Shown: piece after piece, positions 8,447 to 17,918 of the stretch
How positions within the stretch are numbered: the first letter of the stretch is position 1
Layout: the number at the start of each line of letters is the position of its first letter
NCBI GenBank assembly: GCA_910577935.1
Contig: CAJTOT010000010.1
Span: 1-64,000, forward strand
Length of the DNA: 64,000 nucleotides
DNA from: an uncultured Hungatella sp.
GTDB taxonomy: Bacteria > Bacillota > Clostridia > Lachnospirales > Lachnospiraceae
Direction of reading: 5' to 3'
Program-made: the position numbers and the translations under genes
The notes under the pieces: model-generated
Database searches by the model: none
Told to the model about the DNA's origin: nothing
Seen by the model: only the letters and a program-made list of their open reading frames with translations

Positions 8447-10024
8447 TCAGACAGCGGACCGGACGGAGAGAGCATGTCCTCTGACTGCTTCGCCGTCTGC
8501 CATGACAAAGCAAAGCCTGCTCTTTTTCTCCTTTTCTTTTCCCACCGGGATTCCCTCATACCCGGCAAAATCAGCCCGGTATCCTGCCTTGATCCTTCCG
8601 ATCTCCTGTTCCCGGAACAGCTGATAAGCGCCGTTTTCTGTAAATGCCTTTGCCATCTCCTCCTCCGGCACCCGCTCTTTTTCACAGAATCTTTCCGCCG
8701 CCAGCCTGATGCCTGTCACAGGGTCTGGTTGGGGAGTCACCGGGCTGTCGCTGGAGCCGGTGAGCCTCACTCCCGCCTGCAGCAGGGACCAGGCCGGATA
8801 CTCGTCCTTCACCCTGTCGCCGAGACACACGGCATCCAGCCCGTACCCCCACTGTTCCTGAGGAAACCAAAAGGGCTGTATGGCCCCTATGATCCCGTAC
8901 CGTCCCATAAGCTCCATGTCCTCCCGGGCCGCCATCTGAAGGTGGGCGATTACATGGCGGTTTCTCCCTGCCGTTCCATTGCGCTCCATAGCGTAAACCA
9001 ACCCGTCCACTGCCGCGCCGACCGCCCCGTCGCCGATGGCGTGGATGTGGATCTGGCGTCCCTCCCGGTCCATTCTCCGGCAGAAATCCCGGAGCCGTCC
9101 CTGCTCCCAGACGCAGGCTCCGCGCCTTTGGGACCCCTCATAAGGCTCCTTCAGGAAAGCCGTCCCGTTCTCCAGCACCCCGTCCATATATATCTTCACC
9201 GTGTGAACCCTGATTCGCTCTGTCTCATACTCCTTCAGCCTGGCAAAACGACTGTCCGTCCGGGACAGATCTTCATAGGGCTGGACTGTCAGAGCCAGGT
9301 TCACCTTCAGCTTCAGTTTTCCTTCCATGTCCAGCCGTCTCAGCACCTTCCACTCCCTGTCCCCATTGCCTCCCAGAAACATCAGTGTCTGGACCGCCGT
9401 GATCCCCAGCTTCAAAAGCTCCTCCTGGTAGCGCATAATCGCGGTCTCTATCTGTTCCTCCGGAAAAGACAGCTCCTCCAGCCTGGCCGTCAGCTGGAAA
9501 ATATCCTTCTCCTTGACGATCCCGTACCGGTCCGGCTCCACCCGGATACCCGCCCCGGCAATCCTTTTCAGAGCGCAGGGACTGCACATACAGCTGTGAT
9601 AGTCATCAGAAAACAGTAAAACCGGCGTGTCCCGGCACTCCTGTTCCAGATATGCCGCCAGTCTGTCATAGCCTTCCTTCTCCAGAACCGGCGCGTTCCA
9701 GCCAAACCCTCTGATCCAGCCGTCCTCCGCCCCGCACTCCCTTATGGCGCGGATATAGTCATCTGTGCTGCTCCCCTTCTGGAGATCAGCTCCATAGAGC
9801 TGAAACAGCAGGCTTCCGGGTATATGGAGATGACTGTCGATCCACCCGGGAAACAGAACCGCCCCCTCCAGATCCACCACCTCATCGGCATCCTCCAGAA
9901 GCTCAGGGCAAAACCCCTCTTCTATAGTTTCAATATAACCGTCCTTCACCGCCATGGTCATCTCTCTCACCAGTCTTCCCCTGTCCCAGATTCCCCCATG
10001 GCACAGCACCTTTTTTTCCCTCAC
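8447..10024 (-). CDS. Amidohydrolase (YtcJ-like, metal-dependent TIM barrel)
   Basis: The GTG at 10024 is taken as the start because GAGGAGGGG lies six bases before it and the upstream gene ends only 13 bp away; this gives 525 residues. A composite beta-domain begins at KVLCHGGIWDRG. The metal motif HLH follows in GWIDSHLHIPGS, IHIHAIGDGAV supplies further metal-binding His, and TGSSDSPVTPQPDP supplies the catalytic Asp, as in the YtcJ/imidazolonepropionase-like amidohydrolase_3 family. The enzyme probably hydrolyses an amide or cyclic amide in the cytosol; the substrate cannot be told. It appears to be in one operon with the unknown membrane protein upstream. Confidence 0.85.
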   Translation of the reverse strand: MREKKVLCHGGIWDRGRLVREMTMAVKDGYIETIEEGFCPELLEDADEVVDLEGAVLFPGWIDSHLHIPGSLLFQLYGADLQKGSSTDDYIRAIRECGAEDGWIRGFGWNAPVLEKEGYDRLAAYLEQECRDTPVLLFSDDYHSCMCSPCALKRIAGAGIRVEPDRYGIVKEKDIFQLTARLEELSFPEEQIETAIMRYQEELLKLGITAVQTLMFLGGNGDREWKVLRRLDMEGKLKLKVNLALTVQPYEDLSRTDSRFARLKEYETERIRVHTVKIYMDGVLENGTAFLKEPYEGSQRRGACVWEQGRLRDFCRRMDREGRQIHIHAIGDGAVGAAVDGLVYAMERNGTAGRNRHVIAHLQMAAREDMELMGRYGIIGAIQPFWFPQEQWGYGLDAVCLGDRVKDEYPAWSLLQAGVRLTGSSDSPVTPQPDPVTGIRLAAERFCEKERVPEEEMAKAFTENGAYQLFREQEIGRIKAGYRADFAGYEGIPVGKEKEKKSRLCFVMADGEAVRGHALSVRSAV

Positions 10025-10037
10025 AATCTGCCCCTCC

Positions 10038-11678
10038 TCATTTCTGCGAAAATCTTCTCTCCATAAATCTCTTCTGTCTCTTCCTGAACGCCGCCCGGTA
10101 CAGCAGGTACAGGGCAAGGCACCCCGCCGCCCCTCCCAGGGACGAAACAATATCCACAAAATTCCACTGACCTTCCACCATATATCTGACCAGCTCCGCG
10201 AACACCGGCAGAACCTGCATCATGGTGAGGAACAAAAGCAGCAGATTCATCAGATCGCCGTCGGCCTTCTCCGACTCCGCAGTGTTGATGGCGATCATCT
10301 GCTCCAGCATCCCGCGGCAGGTCTGATAGTTGTCCAGGCCCTCCGCGATCCCGAACCTCTCCGCGATCCTCCGAACCGAGATCCGCGCAGTGGGGAAACG
10401 AAGTTTTTTGAAATTGACAAAAAGAACGGCGCTGGCCGCCTCCTGGCTTAAGGAGAACAGCTTTTCCTGGCTTCCGGAAGAATCCTCACGGTAAAGTCCC
10501 TCCCTGAACAAGTCATAGGTCCTGTCGGATACCCGGGCGATGGCCGCCTCCTGCATCATCAGAAGCTCCAGAAAGAACAGCTCCACCGCCTCCACATTCA
10601 GCCTCTCCTTTAAAAGCTGCCCATTCATCCGGGATACCTCCAGCAGACATCTGTCCGAGGCATATACCTGGGCAATGTCATACTGGGCAAAATTCTCCCG
10701 GCTCCACCTGACCAGCTCATCCCCGGTCAGATTGCCCATGGGGGACAGTTCACAGGCCAGGCAGCGGATAATCTCCTCCTGCTCCATAGGAGAATAGCTG
10801 AAGCCCGCCGCCTTGGGGCTTCCGTAGGGAGTAAGGCCCTTCTCACCCAGCCACTCTCCCATGGTCAGCCGCCGCCCGTCATCCGTCACCACCTTCAGCT
10901 CGTCGGAGCACAGGCCGCAGAGGGCCAGCTCCATGGGCGCCGACAGGGACACAAAAGCCAGACCTGCCATAGCCACTCCTGTCTGAGGGTGGACGCTGAC
11001 GTAGACAAAGCCGAACTGGAAAAATTCCTCTCTGTCAAAGGGAATCACTGTCCTCACGATTCCCAGAGGCTTCCTGGTAATCTGACGGAAAAACGTTCCT
11101 TCAAACTCTCCGTGATTGTACTGCTCTAATTTTCTCAGAAAAAAATCACACAGCTCCTCCTGATTTTCCTCCTCCCTCAGAAAATCCTCCCTTGTCACCA
11201 GGGAAGAATTGAGATATTCCCCGGCTGTCTCCTGGTCACTGCCGTATCCCCTCTCTGACACCGCGCAGGGATACAGCAGATGGAGATCACATTTTCTGCT
11301 GCCTCCAAGGCCCAGCTTTTTTTCAAAAAGCTTCAGCAGCCTGTCTGTCTTAAGGTCTTCCCCCTCTGCCTCCGGCCCTCTGTCAACCGGAAGATACACG
11401 AACAGACCTTCTCCGCCCTCTCTTTCTATGGAAACCCTCTGGAGAGCAGGGATATCCTTCCACTGGTCCAGCCTCCAAAGCTGAGCCTCCTCCAGCCATG
11501 CCACCGCCCCATCCGCGCGTCCCTCTCCGTTTTTCTCCACACATGCCTTCCCGCAGGGAGCCGTCTTTGTCTCATATCCCTCAAGCGAGAAATCCTTCTG
11601 TTCCCATTGGCCGCCCAGCACTCTGACGGCAGTCTCCTTGTCCAGCATTTCGCCGTTTAAAAACACAGCGTATGACAT
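10038..11678 (-). CDS. Unrecognised protein with C-terminal membrane anchor
   Basis: This is a 546-residue protein I do not recognise. The first 440 residues look cytosolic: MSYAVFLNGEMLDKETAVRV at the start, a long mixed alpha/beta body and an acidic middle. Near the C-terminus two membrane segments follow (LMNLLLLFLTMMQVLPVF and VSSLGGAAGCLALYLLY), with a short basic tail FRKRQKRFMERR. The architecture, a large soluble domain then two terminal helices, recalls CorA-type channels, but no GMN motif is present. It precedes the amidohydrolase by 13 bp, so the two are likely cotranscribed. No function is assigned. Confidence 0.75.
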   Translation of the reverse strand: MSYAVFLNGEMLDKETAVRVLGGQWEQKDFSLEGYETKTAPCGKACVEKNGEGRADGAVAWLEEAQLWRLDQWKDIPALQRVSIEREGGEGLFVYLPVDRGPEAEGEDLKTDRLLKLFEKKLGLGGSRKCDLHLLYPCAVSERGYGSDQETAGEYLNSSLVTREDFLREEENQEELCDFFLRKLEQYNHGEFEGTFFRQITRKPLGIVRTVIPFDREEFFQFGFVYVSVHPQTGVAMAGLAFVSLSAPMELALCGLCSDELKVVTDDGRRLTMGEWLGEKGLTPYGSPKAAGFSYSPMEQEEIIRCLACELSPMGNLTGDELVRWSRENFAQYDIAQVYASDRCLLEVSRMNGQLLKERLNVEAVELFFLELLMMQEAAIARVSDRTYDLFREGLYREDSSGSQEKLFSLSQEAASAVLFVNFKKLRFPTARISVRRIAERFGIAEGLDNYQTCRGMLEQMIAINTAESEKADGDLMNLLLLFLTMMQVLPVFAELVRYMVEGQWNFVDIVSSLGGAAGCLALYLLYRAAFRKRQKRFMERRFSQK

Positions 11679-11721
11679 TTTGACTCTTCCCCCTTTCCTC
11701 TCTGTTCATCACCTTCACGAC

Positions 11722-11842
11722 TTACTCCGCCTCTCTGACCACACCGCTCTCATCCGCCACCGCGTTGGCGGAGATACTCTGCGGAAGGCCAGATACCTGC
11801 TGCCGCTTTTTCTCATCTGTAGCCAGGGCGGGGCGGCATCCC
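11722..11842 (-). pseudogene. C-terminal relic of a second CapA-family gene
   Basis: The minus strand encodes about 40 in-frame codons ending in TAA at 11722. They include GCRPALATDEKKRQQV, LPQSISANAVADESGVV and a final REAE. The intact CapA-family protein at 18535-19710 ends with the matching GCRTTLVTDQSKRQKV, LLQSISANAVIDENGVI and REAK. Nothing upstream of base 11842 continues the match. The fragment is therefore the tail of a lost paralogue, or an old partial duplication, left between two unrelated genes 6.7 kb from the intact copy. Confidence 0.75.
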
Positions 11843-11924
11843 TCCCCTTTTTAATGACCACAGTTTACCACATTTATTACAGCAAAGCAATCTTAAGTCT
11901 CATCACAGAAATAGAAAACCGAAC
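11843..11924. other. Short gene-free stretch
   Basis: AT-rich DNA between the CapA relic and the phosphorelay promoter, with no ORF and no hairpin seen. Confidence 0.5.
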
Positions 11925-11953
11925 TTGATTTTATCACAATCTTGCTTTAGAAT
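11925..11953 (+). promoter_or_regulatory. Promoter of the phosphorelay operon
   Basis: TTGATT at 11925-11930 and TAGAAT at 11948-11953 are separated by 17 bp, about 55 bp upstream of the response-regulator start at 12009. No other promoter is evident before the terminator at 18.5 kb, so the four genes probably share it. Confidence 0.65.
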
Positions 11954-12008
11954 AAGAAGCATGGAGTTGAAGAATTCCAAGAGTATGTTAATGAGGAGGT
12001 CGCTGTTT

Positions 12009-12371
12009 ATGCGCAAACGAATTTTGATAGTGGATGATGACGCCATGAATTTAAAGAGGGCTCAGATGATTTTAGAGAAATCATACAACGTGCTTTTGGC
12101 GGAGTCCGGAAGAGAGGCTCTTGAAAAGGTTAAACGTGAAAAAGTAGATTTGGTTCTTCTTGACATAGCCATGCCCATTATGGATGGATTGGAGACATTC
12201 AAGCGCATGAAGGAGTTCAACATAGAAGTTCCGGTTATCTTTCTCACGGCATCCGGATATGAGGATGATGTGAGGGCGGCTATCAGTCTGGGAGCTGTCA
12301 ATTACCTTAAAAAACCGTTTTTCCCACAGGAGTTGCTTAAGAGGGTCGCTATGGGATTGGAGGAGAAATGA
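12009..12371 (+). CDS. Stand-alone response-regulator receiver protein
   Basis: This is a 120-residue single receiver domain. ATG at 12009 follows AGGAGG by nine bases; the longer upstream frame has no such signal. The acidic pair is in ILIVDDDAMN, the phosphoacceptor Asp in DLVLLDIAMPIMDG, the Thr/Ser switch in VIFLTASGYEDDV, and the conserved Lys in NYLKKPFFPQELL. There is no output domain, as in Spo0F or CheY. The stop overlaps the start of the next gene (ATGA), which makes a partnership with the downstream hybrid kinases very likely. It could act as a phosphate shuttle to or from the HPt domain of its neighbour. Confidence 0.93.
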   Translation: MRKRILIVDDDAMNLKRAQMILEKSYNVLLAESGREALEKVKREKVDLVLLDIAMPIMDGLETFKRMKEFNIEVPVIFLTASGYEDDVRAAISLGAVNYLKKPFFPQELLKRVAMGLEEK

Positions 12372-15196
12372 AAGCAAACAGGCAGACCAGTGTTCATCTG
12401 CTTTTAGCCTGCATTGTCACTATGTTTGGTGTAATGCTGATACTGATAACTATGGCTTTGTCATGGGAGCCGTGGATGGTCCCCGTCATTTTAACCGGCA
12501 ACACCCTCATATGGCTCCTTCATATCGGGAGAGTCGGTTCGGAGACATTTTATGAAAATTTGTGTTCCGGGTTGTTGATGGTGGGGTTCTTTTTCTTTGG
12601 AGTACACGAGATAACCCTCTTTGACATACCTTCCGTAGCTTGTATGCTAATCCTCATTTTTTCTATGTTTGACAAAAAGCGGCTGTTGTATATGACGGCC
12701 GCCTTGTACATAGTGGAACTGATGTACCATTTTCTTATATTACATACCATCACCTGGGGCATGGACGCGCAGTACTTCATACGCCTGGGGATGGGGGCCA
12801 CTGTCATCGCAGGCGCCATGTCCATAGCTGTATACAGGATCAACAGAAGGCTGGAAACAAGAAAACAATATGAAAAGACTCTCATAGACCTGGAGACATC
12901 AGGCCGGCAGAACGCGGAGTTTCTCTCCAACGTGTCTCATGAGCTCAGGACTCCCATCAACATGGTTCTGGGGATCAGCGAAGTGATACTGGAAAAAGAT
13001 ATCTCCCCCGAAATCCGGACGGACGTAAATTCCATACAGATGGCAGGAAAGCGCCTGTCCAACCAGATCAACAACATGCTGGACTACACGGAGATCGTGG
13101 AGGGAACTCTGACCCCGACAAACGAACCGTACATGGTCAACTCGCTGCTTAACGACATCATTACCATGACCTCCATGCAGAACAGCAAGCATCAGCTGGA
13201 GATGGTATTTGATCTGGACCCCAAAATGCCGTCGGTTCTCATCGGCGATATGGAAAAAATTTCCCATGTCCTCAAGATTCTTCTGGAAAATTCCATCAAA
13301 TTTACGGAAGAGGGCGGAATCAATGTCTCCATTATATATCGAAAAGAAAGCTATGGCATCAATCTGATCATAGATATCCGCGACACCGGAATCGGCATGA
13401 CCAGCTCCCAGATCTCCCAGATGTGCGACGACTTTTACCAGGCGGATTCCGGAAGCAGCCGCTTCGCCGGAGGGCTTGGACTGGGGCTCCCCATTGCCCG
13501 GGGCCTGCTTCGCGCCATGGGCGGCTTTATCCATTTTGACAGCAAAGAGCAGCAGGGACTTCAGGCTCAGATCACTATCCCACAGGGAGTGGCCAACGAG
13601 ATGCCTGCCATGATACTCTCCCGTGCGGATAATCTTTGCATCGCCTGCTATTTCCGGCCCGAGAAATACGCCAGCGATGAAGTGCGGAGATACTATGACA
13701 ACATGATTGTCCATATGGTAAAGGGGCTTCATCTTGAAGGCTATCAGGCCCATAATTTTGAGGGACTGGAGAAGCTTCTGAATACTCACCCTGTGACTCA
13801 TGTATTTATCGCCCAGGCAGAGTATGAGGAGAATGTATCTTATTATGAAGAGCTTGCCGGCAGGCTCCATGTTGTGGTGATCGCCGAGCGCGGCTTTACG
13901 CTGAACAGGTCAAGCAGGCTTTTGGTCATCCACAAGCCGTTCTTTGCCCTCTCCGTGGTAAACCTGCTCAACGGCCAGGCCGACGCCAACGGATTCGAGG
14001 AGGCTCAGGCCGCGGGCCGCAAGCCATTTTCCTGCGAGGGGGTCCGGGTTCTGGCTGTGGACGACGAGGAGATGAACCTTGTGGTCGCCAAAGGGGTGCT
14101 GGGCAGCTACGGAATCCAGGTAGACACCTGCCTCAGCGGAAAAGAGGCGGTGGACCGCTGCGCTGCCTGTTCCTATGATATCATCTTCCTGGATCATATG
14201 ATGCCCGGCTTTGACGGTGTGGAGACATTAAAGCAAATCCGCGGCCTCAACAACGGCATGTATAAAGATCTGCCCATTATCGCCCTCACCGCGAATACCA
14301 TCAGCGGCGCGAGAGAGATGTTCCGAAATGAGGGCTTTACGGAATTTATCCCTAAGCCCATCGATCGGGCGGTGCTGGAGCGGGTTCTCCGCAAAGTACT
14401 TTCAACGGACCAGGTTCAGTACGACGAGATGCCTGGGGCCCCGGAACAGCCCGCCCCCTCCGATACTCCCAAAGGCAAAAAGAGGCGGAAGGGGAAAAGA
14501 AAGAAGCAGGTCATGCCCGCCGATTCCTCCGTGACAAAGAAGGCCCCTTCAAATGAAGCTGCGCCGGAGGAGGAAATTTCCCGTGACCTCCCGCCGGAAA
14601 ACAAGCCGGGTTCCGAGAAAGAAGCCGTTAGTGATTTCCTGCCCCGAGAGAAACGGTCCGGGAGAGAATCCTTCCATGACTTTCTGGAGACGGAGCCGGA
14701 AGCCGAAGATTTTAGTGACCTTCCTGAAGCGGATTCCGGAGACGAAAACTTCCGGGATTTCCCGGAGGGTCATTCCGGCGAGGACGGCGATTCCCAGGAT
14801 GAGGCGGAGTACGCTCAGGCGGAAGCTCCCCATGGTCCCTCTCCCAATCCCTACAGCGCCCTCACCCGCATCGGCGTTAATGTACAGCTGGGCCTGGATT
14901 ACTGCGGCGGAGAGGAAAATTTTTATCTGGAAATGCTGCTGATGTTCTTATCTCAGGCTCCGGAAAAGAAGGCAGAGATTATTCATCTCTATGACACTGC
15001 CAACTGGGCAGACTATACGGTCAAGGTTCACGCTCTGAAGAGCACATCACTGACCATCGGCGCGGAGCTGCTGGCAAATCAGGCAAAGCTGCTGGAACAG
15101 GCCGGAAAGAGGGAGAATATCGAATATATCCGTCACACTCATCCCACTCTGCTGCGCCTGTATGACCAGCTCTGCGACACTATCGCCGGATTATAA
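12368..15196 (+). CDS. Hybrid sensor histidine kinase with receiver and HPt domains
   Basis: The protein has 942 residues and starts inside the stop of the receiver gene. Residues 8-165 contain about six membrane helices with no large external loop, suggesting a membrane-embedded signal. The HisKA box has His191 in NVSHELRTPIN, followed by the HATPase with DTGIGM and GGLGLGL (about 300-415). A degenerate receiver-like segment (430-550) precedes a true receiver from VLAVDDEEMN (559) with phosphoacceptor Asp near 608 in LDHMMPGFDG. Residues 690-840 are a highly charged, disordered linker rich in Glu, Pro and Lys. The C-terminal HPt domain carries the transfer His near 888 in KVHALKSTSL. This is an ArcB/BarA-like multistep phosphorelay kinase; the stimulus is unknown. 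Confidence 0.93.
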   Translation: MKANRQTSVHLLLACIVTMFGVMLILITMALSWEPWMVPVILTGNTLIWLLHIGRVGSETFYENLCSGLLMVGFFFFGVHEITLFDIPSVACMLILIFSMFDKKRLLYMTAALYIVELMYHFLILHTITWGMDAQYFIRLGMGATVIAGAMSIAVYRINRRLETRKQYEKTLIDLETSGRQNAEFLSNVSHELRTPINMVLGISEVILEKDISPEIRTDVNSIQMAGKRLSNQINNMLDYTEIVEGTLTPTNEPYMVNSLLNDIITMTSMQNSKHQLEMVFDLDPKMPSVLIGDMEKISHVLKILLENSIKFTEEGGINVSIIYRKESYGINLIIDIRDTGIGMTSSQISQMCDDFYQADSGSSRFAGGLGLGLPIARGLLRAMGGFIHFDSKEQQGLQAQITIPQGVANEMPAMILSRADNLCIACYFRPEKYASDEVRRYYDNMIVHMVKGLHLEGYQAHNFEGLEKLLNTHPVTHVFIAQAEYEENVSYYEELAGRLHVVVIAERGFTLNRSSRLLVIHKPFFALSVVNLLNGQADANGFEEAQAAGRKPFSCEGVRVLAVDDEEMNLVVAKGVLGSYGIQVDTCLSGKEAVDRCAACSYDIIFLDHMMPGFDGVETLKQIRGLNNGMYKDLPIIALTANTISGAREMFRNEGFTEFIPKPIDRAVLERVLRKVLSTDQVQYDEMPGAPEQPAPSDTPKGKKRRKGKRKKQVMPADSSVTKKAPSNEAAPEEEISRDLPPENKPGSEKEAVSDFLPREKRSGRESFHDFLETEPEAEDFSDLPEADSGDENFRDFPEGHSGEDGDSQDEAEYAQAEAPHGPSPNPYSALTRIGVNVQLGLDYCGGEENFYLEMLLMFLSQAPEKKAEIIHLYDTANWADYTVKVHALKSTSLTIGAELLANQAKLLEQAGKRENIEYIRHTHPTLLRLYDQLCDTIAGL

Positions 15197-15221
15197 ATGA
15201 AAAACAGGAGGAAGTACTGGT

Positions 15222-17918
15222 GTGTTAAAAAAATGGTTTGAAATTATCTTTGACCATAGAATCAGTCTGCATGAACGGATGTATCGCATAGTCACAAGCA
15301 TCTGCATGCTCGCGCTGGTCATCATACTGCCCATGGGCAGGAATCTCATAAACCTTCTCATTCTGGCAGCCAGCCTTGCCTGTATGGCGGCTATAGTGAA
15401 AATCAGCATTCAAAAAGAATGTATAAGCGTGGGGGCCACGGCTATTACCATACTGCTTTTGTTCCTGCTCCCCATAAGTTTCTTTTCAGCAGGCGGTTTT
15501 TACAGCGGAATGCCCGAATGGTTTGTACTCTGCTTTATTTATATCAGCATTACCCTGGAGGGGAGGCGCAAAGGAATATTTTTCCTGCTCTGCGTGGCGG
15601 AGACCTTTCTGTGCTATTTTATTGCTTTTCATTTTCCGCAACTTGCCGCCCAGAATACGCCGGCCCGCTCATTCTTTGACTCTGCCTCCTCCGTTATTAT
15701 GGTAGGTATACTCACCAGTATACTGCTTTTGTTTGTGACCAGGCTTTACGAGGAGGAGAACGAACTTTCCAGGCAGCAGAAAAAAGAGATCGAGGAGTTG
15801 AACAGGGCAGAGAATAATTTCTTCTCCAGCATGAGCCACGAGATCCGCACGCCCATCAACACCATCATCGGGTTAAACGAGATCATTCTCCGAGGCGATA
15901 TACCTGATGACGTGGCCGAGAACGCCAGAAACATTCAGGGCGCCAGCAAGATCCTGCTCACGCTTATCAACGATATCCTGGACTTATCCAAAATCAGATC
16001 CGGAAAAATGGAGATCGTAAATGTCTCCTATGAGACAGGCAGCCTTTTTTCAGAAGTCGTCAACATGATGTGGATTAAGGCCAGAGAGAAAGGGTTGGAC
16101 TTCCGGCTTCATGTGGATTCTTCCATCCCCAGCATGCTCTGCGGCGACGAAATCCGCATCAAGCAGATCCTAATCAATCTTCTGAATAACGCTATAAAAT
16201 ATACCAGCAAAGGCTCTGTCACCCTCTCCATCTGGTGTGAGCGCTTAGGGTTGAACCGGGTGCGTGTCTGGTATTCCGTGGAGGACACGGGACAGGGCGT
16301 AAAAAAAGAAAACATCCCTTACATTTTCAACGCGTTTAAGCGGATAGATGAAGAAAAAAACCGCCATATCGAAGGCACCGGGCTGGGACTCAGCATTGTC
16401 CATCAGCTGGTAGAGCTCATGGGAGGAGAGATCAGCGTCAACAGCGTCTATACCAAAGGCTCAACCTTTCTCGTCATGCTGGAACAGGATATTATAGACG
16501 GCAAGGAGCTGGGAACCTTTACCCTTGCCTCCCGGATGAGAGCCCGCGATGGTGAGCAGTACAGGCAAATCTTCGAGGCGCCGGAGGCCCATATCCTTGT
16601 GGTCGACGACAATGAGATGAATTTGATGGTAGTGCGAAAGCTGCTTTCCGCCACAAAAATCCATCTGGATACCGCGTTAAGCGCCGTGGACTGTCTGAGG
16701 CTGACACAGATCCAGCATTATGACGCCATACTGATGGATCATCTGATGCCGGAGATGGACGGAATCCAGTGTCTTCACGCGCTGCGCACCCAGCCGGCAG
16801 GGTTGTGTCAGGATGTTCCTGTCATTGCCCTGACAGCCAACGCGGGAAGCGACAATCAGCTTCTCTACCGCAAAGAAGGCTTCAGCGGCTATCTGGCAAA
16901 ACCGGTCAGCGGAGCTCTGCTGGAGGCGGCTGTGCTGAGTATTCTGCCAAAGGAGCTGGTACAGCTCAACGAGACCACCGTCCAATCGGAGATCGGAAAA
17001 GATGTGCTGATCTTTGAACAGACCAGACGAATGTCTCTTATGGTAACCACTGACAGTGTATGCGACCTTCCGGAATCCCTGAAGAAGGAATTCAACATCC
17101 ACGTATGCCCGTACTATGTCTGCACGGATCAGGGACGGTTCCTGGACGATCAGGAGCTGAAGGCAGATGAACTGCTGTTACACGTGGCCGCGGGAAAAAC
17201 CGGTTTCTCTCAGCCTCCCTCTGTGGAGGACTATGAAAGATTTTTCGCGGAAAGACTCACAGAGGCCCAGAACGTGATCCACATTACCATGGCCAAGCAT
17301 GCCAGCCAGGGATATGACAATGCCCTGGAGGCCGCCAAATCCTTTGAGAACGTCACTGTTTTGGATTCCGGCCATCTCTCCAGCAGCATGGGGCTGGCGG
17401 TGCTGTACGCCGCCTCTTTGGCGGAAAACCATGCCTCAAAGGAGGAGATCGTAAAAACGGTAAAACGGTTGAGACGGTACATATCCTCGGCATTCATCAT
17501 CGACAATACCCACCTCATGTGCCAGTCCGGAAGAATATCCAAACGGGTACAGGTTATCTGCGATGCCCTTCTGCTCCATCCGATTATTGTTCTTCGAAAC
17601 AGCAAGCTGGCAGTGGGCGGAATTGAGATGGGCAACTTTACCCGCACCGCGAAGCACTATGTCCGAAAGGTATTTACGAACACGAGGAATATAGACCGCC
17701 GCATCCTGTTCATCACCTATGCCGGTATGGACTCCAAGAAGATCAAATATATCCAGGACCTGGTACAGCAGTATTGTCCTTTCCAGCGGGTCTATGTACA
17801 GAAAGCGTCTTCCGCGGTGGCAAGCAACTGCGGCCCCGGATCCTTCGGGCTGCTGTTCTTGAAGAAAAATGGTTGCTATGAATCTATCAACCATATCCAA
17901 AAGGAGGAAACGTCATGA
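15222..17918 (+). CDS. Hybrid histidine kinase fused to a DegV domain
   Basis: An 898-residue protein read from a GTG at 15222, ten bases after AGGAGG. Residues 15-185 hold several membrane helices. A short coiled coil leads to HisKA (His near 206 in MSHEIRTPINTI) and HATPase (DTGQGV, GTGLGLSI). A receiver follows at about 457-575 (ILVVDDNEMN, Asp in ILMDHLMPEMDG). Residues 605-890 form a full DegV fold: VTTDSVCDLP, GFSQPPSVEDYERFF, LDSGHLSSSMGLAV, CQSGRISKRVQV and a C-terminal Gly-rich segment. DegV proteins bind fatty acids in the FakB manner, so the fusion may sense or deliver a lipid ligand to the kinase. This domain combination is not one I know. It follows the HPt kinase by 25 bp and overlaps the nitroreductase start. 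Confidence 0.9.
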   Translation: MLKKWFEIIFDHRISLHERMYRIVTSICMLALVIILPMGRNLINLLILAASLACMAAIVKISIQKECISVGATAITILLLFLLPISFFSAGGFYSGMPEWFVLCFIYISITLEGRRKGIFFLLCVAETFLCYFIAFHFPQLAAQNTPARSFFDSASSVIMVGILTSILLLFVTRLYEEENELSRQQKKEIEELNRAENNFFSSMSHEIRTPINTIIGLNEIILRGDIPDDVAENARNIQGASKILLTLINDILDLSKIRSGKMEIVNVSYETGSLFSEVVNMMWIKAREKGLDFRLHVDSSIPSMLCGDEIRIKQILINLLNNAIKYTSKGSVTLSIWCERLGLNRVRVWYSVEDTGQGVKKENIPYIFNAFKRIDEEKNRHIEGTGLGLSIVHQLVELMGGEISVNSVYTKGSTFLVMLEQDIIDGKELGTFTLASRMRARDGEQYRQIFEAPEAHILVVDDNEMNLMVVRKLLSATKIHLDTALSAVDCLRLTQIQHYDAILMDHLMPEMDGIQCLHALRTQPAGLCQDVPVIALTANAGSDNQLLYRKEGFSGYLAKPVSGALLEAAVLSILPKELVQLNETTVQSEIGKDVLIFEQTRRMSLMVTTDSVCDLPESLKKEFNIHVCPYYVCTDQGRFLDDQELKADELLLHVAAGKTGFSQPPSVEDYERFFAERLTEAQNVIHITMAKHASQGYDNALEAAKSFENVTVLDSGHLSSSMGLAVLYAASLAENHASKEEIVKTVKRLRRYISSAFIIDNTHLMCQSGRISKRVQVICDALLLHPIIVLRNSKLAVGGIEMGNFTRTAKHYVRKVFTNTRNIDRRILFITYAGMDSKKIKYIQDLVQQYCPFQRVYVQKASSAVASNCGPGSFGLLFLKKNGCYESINHIQKEETS

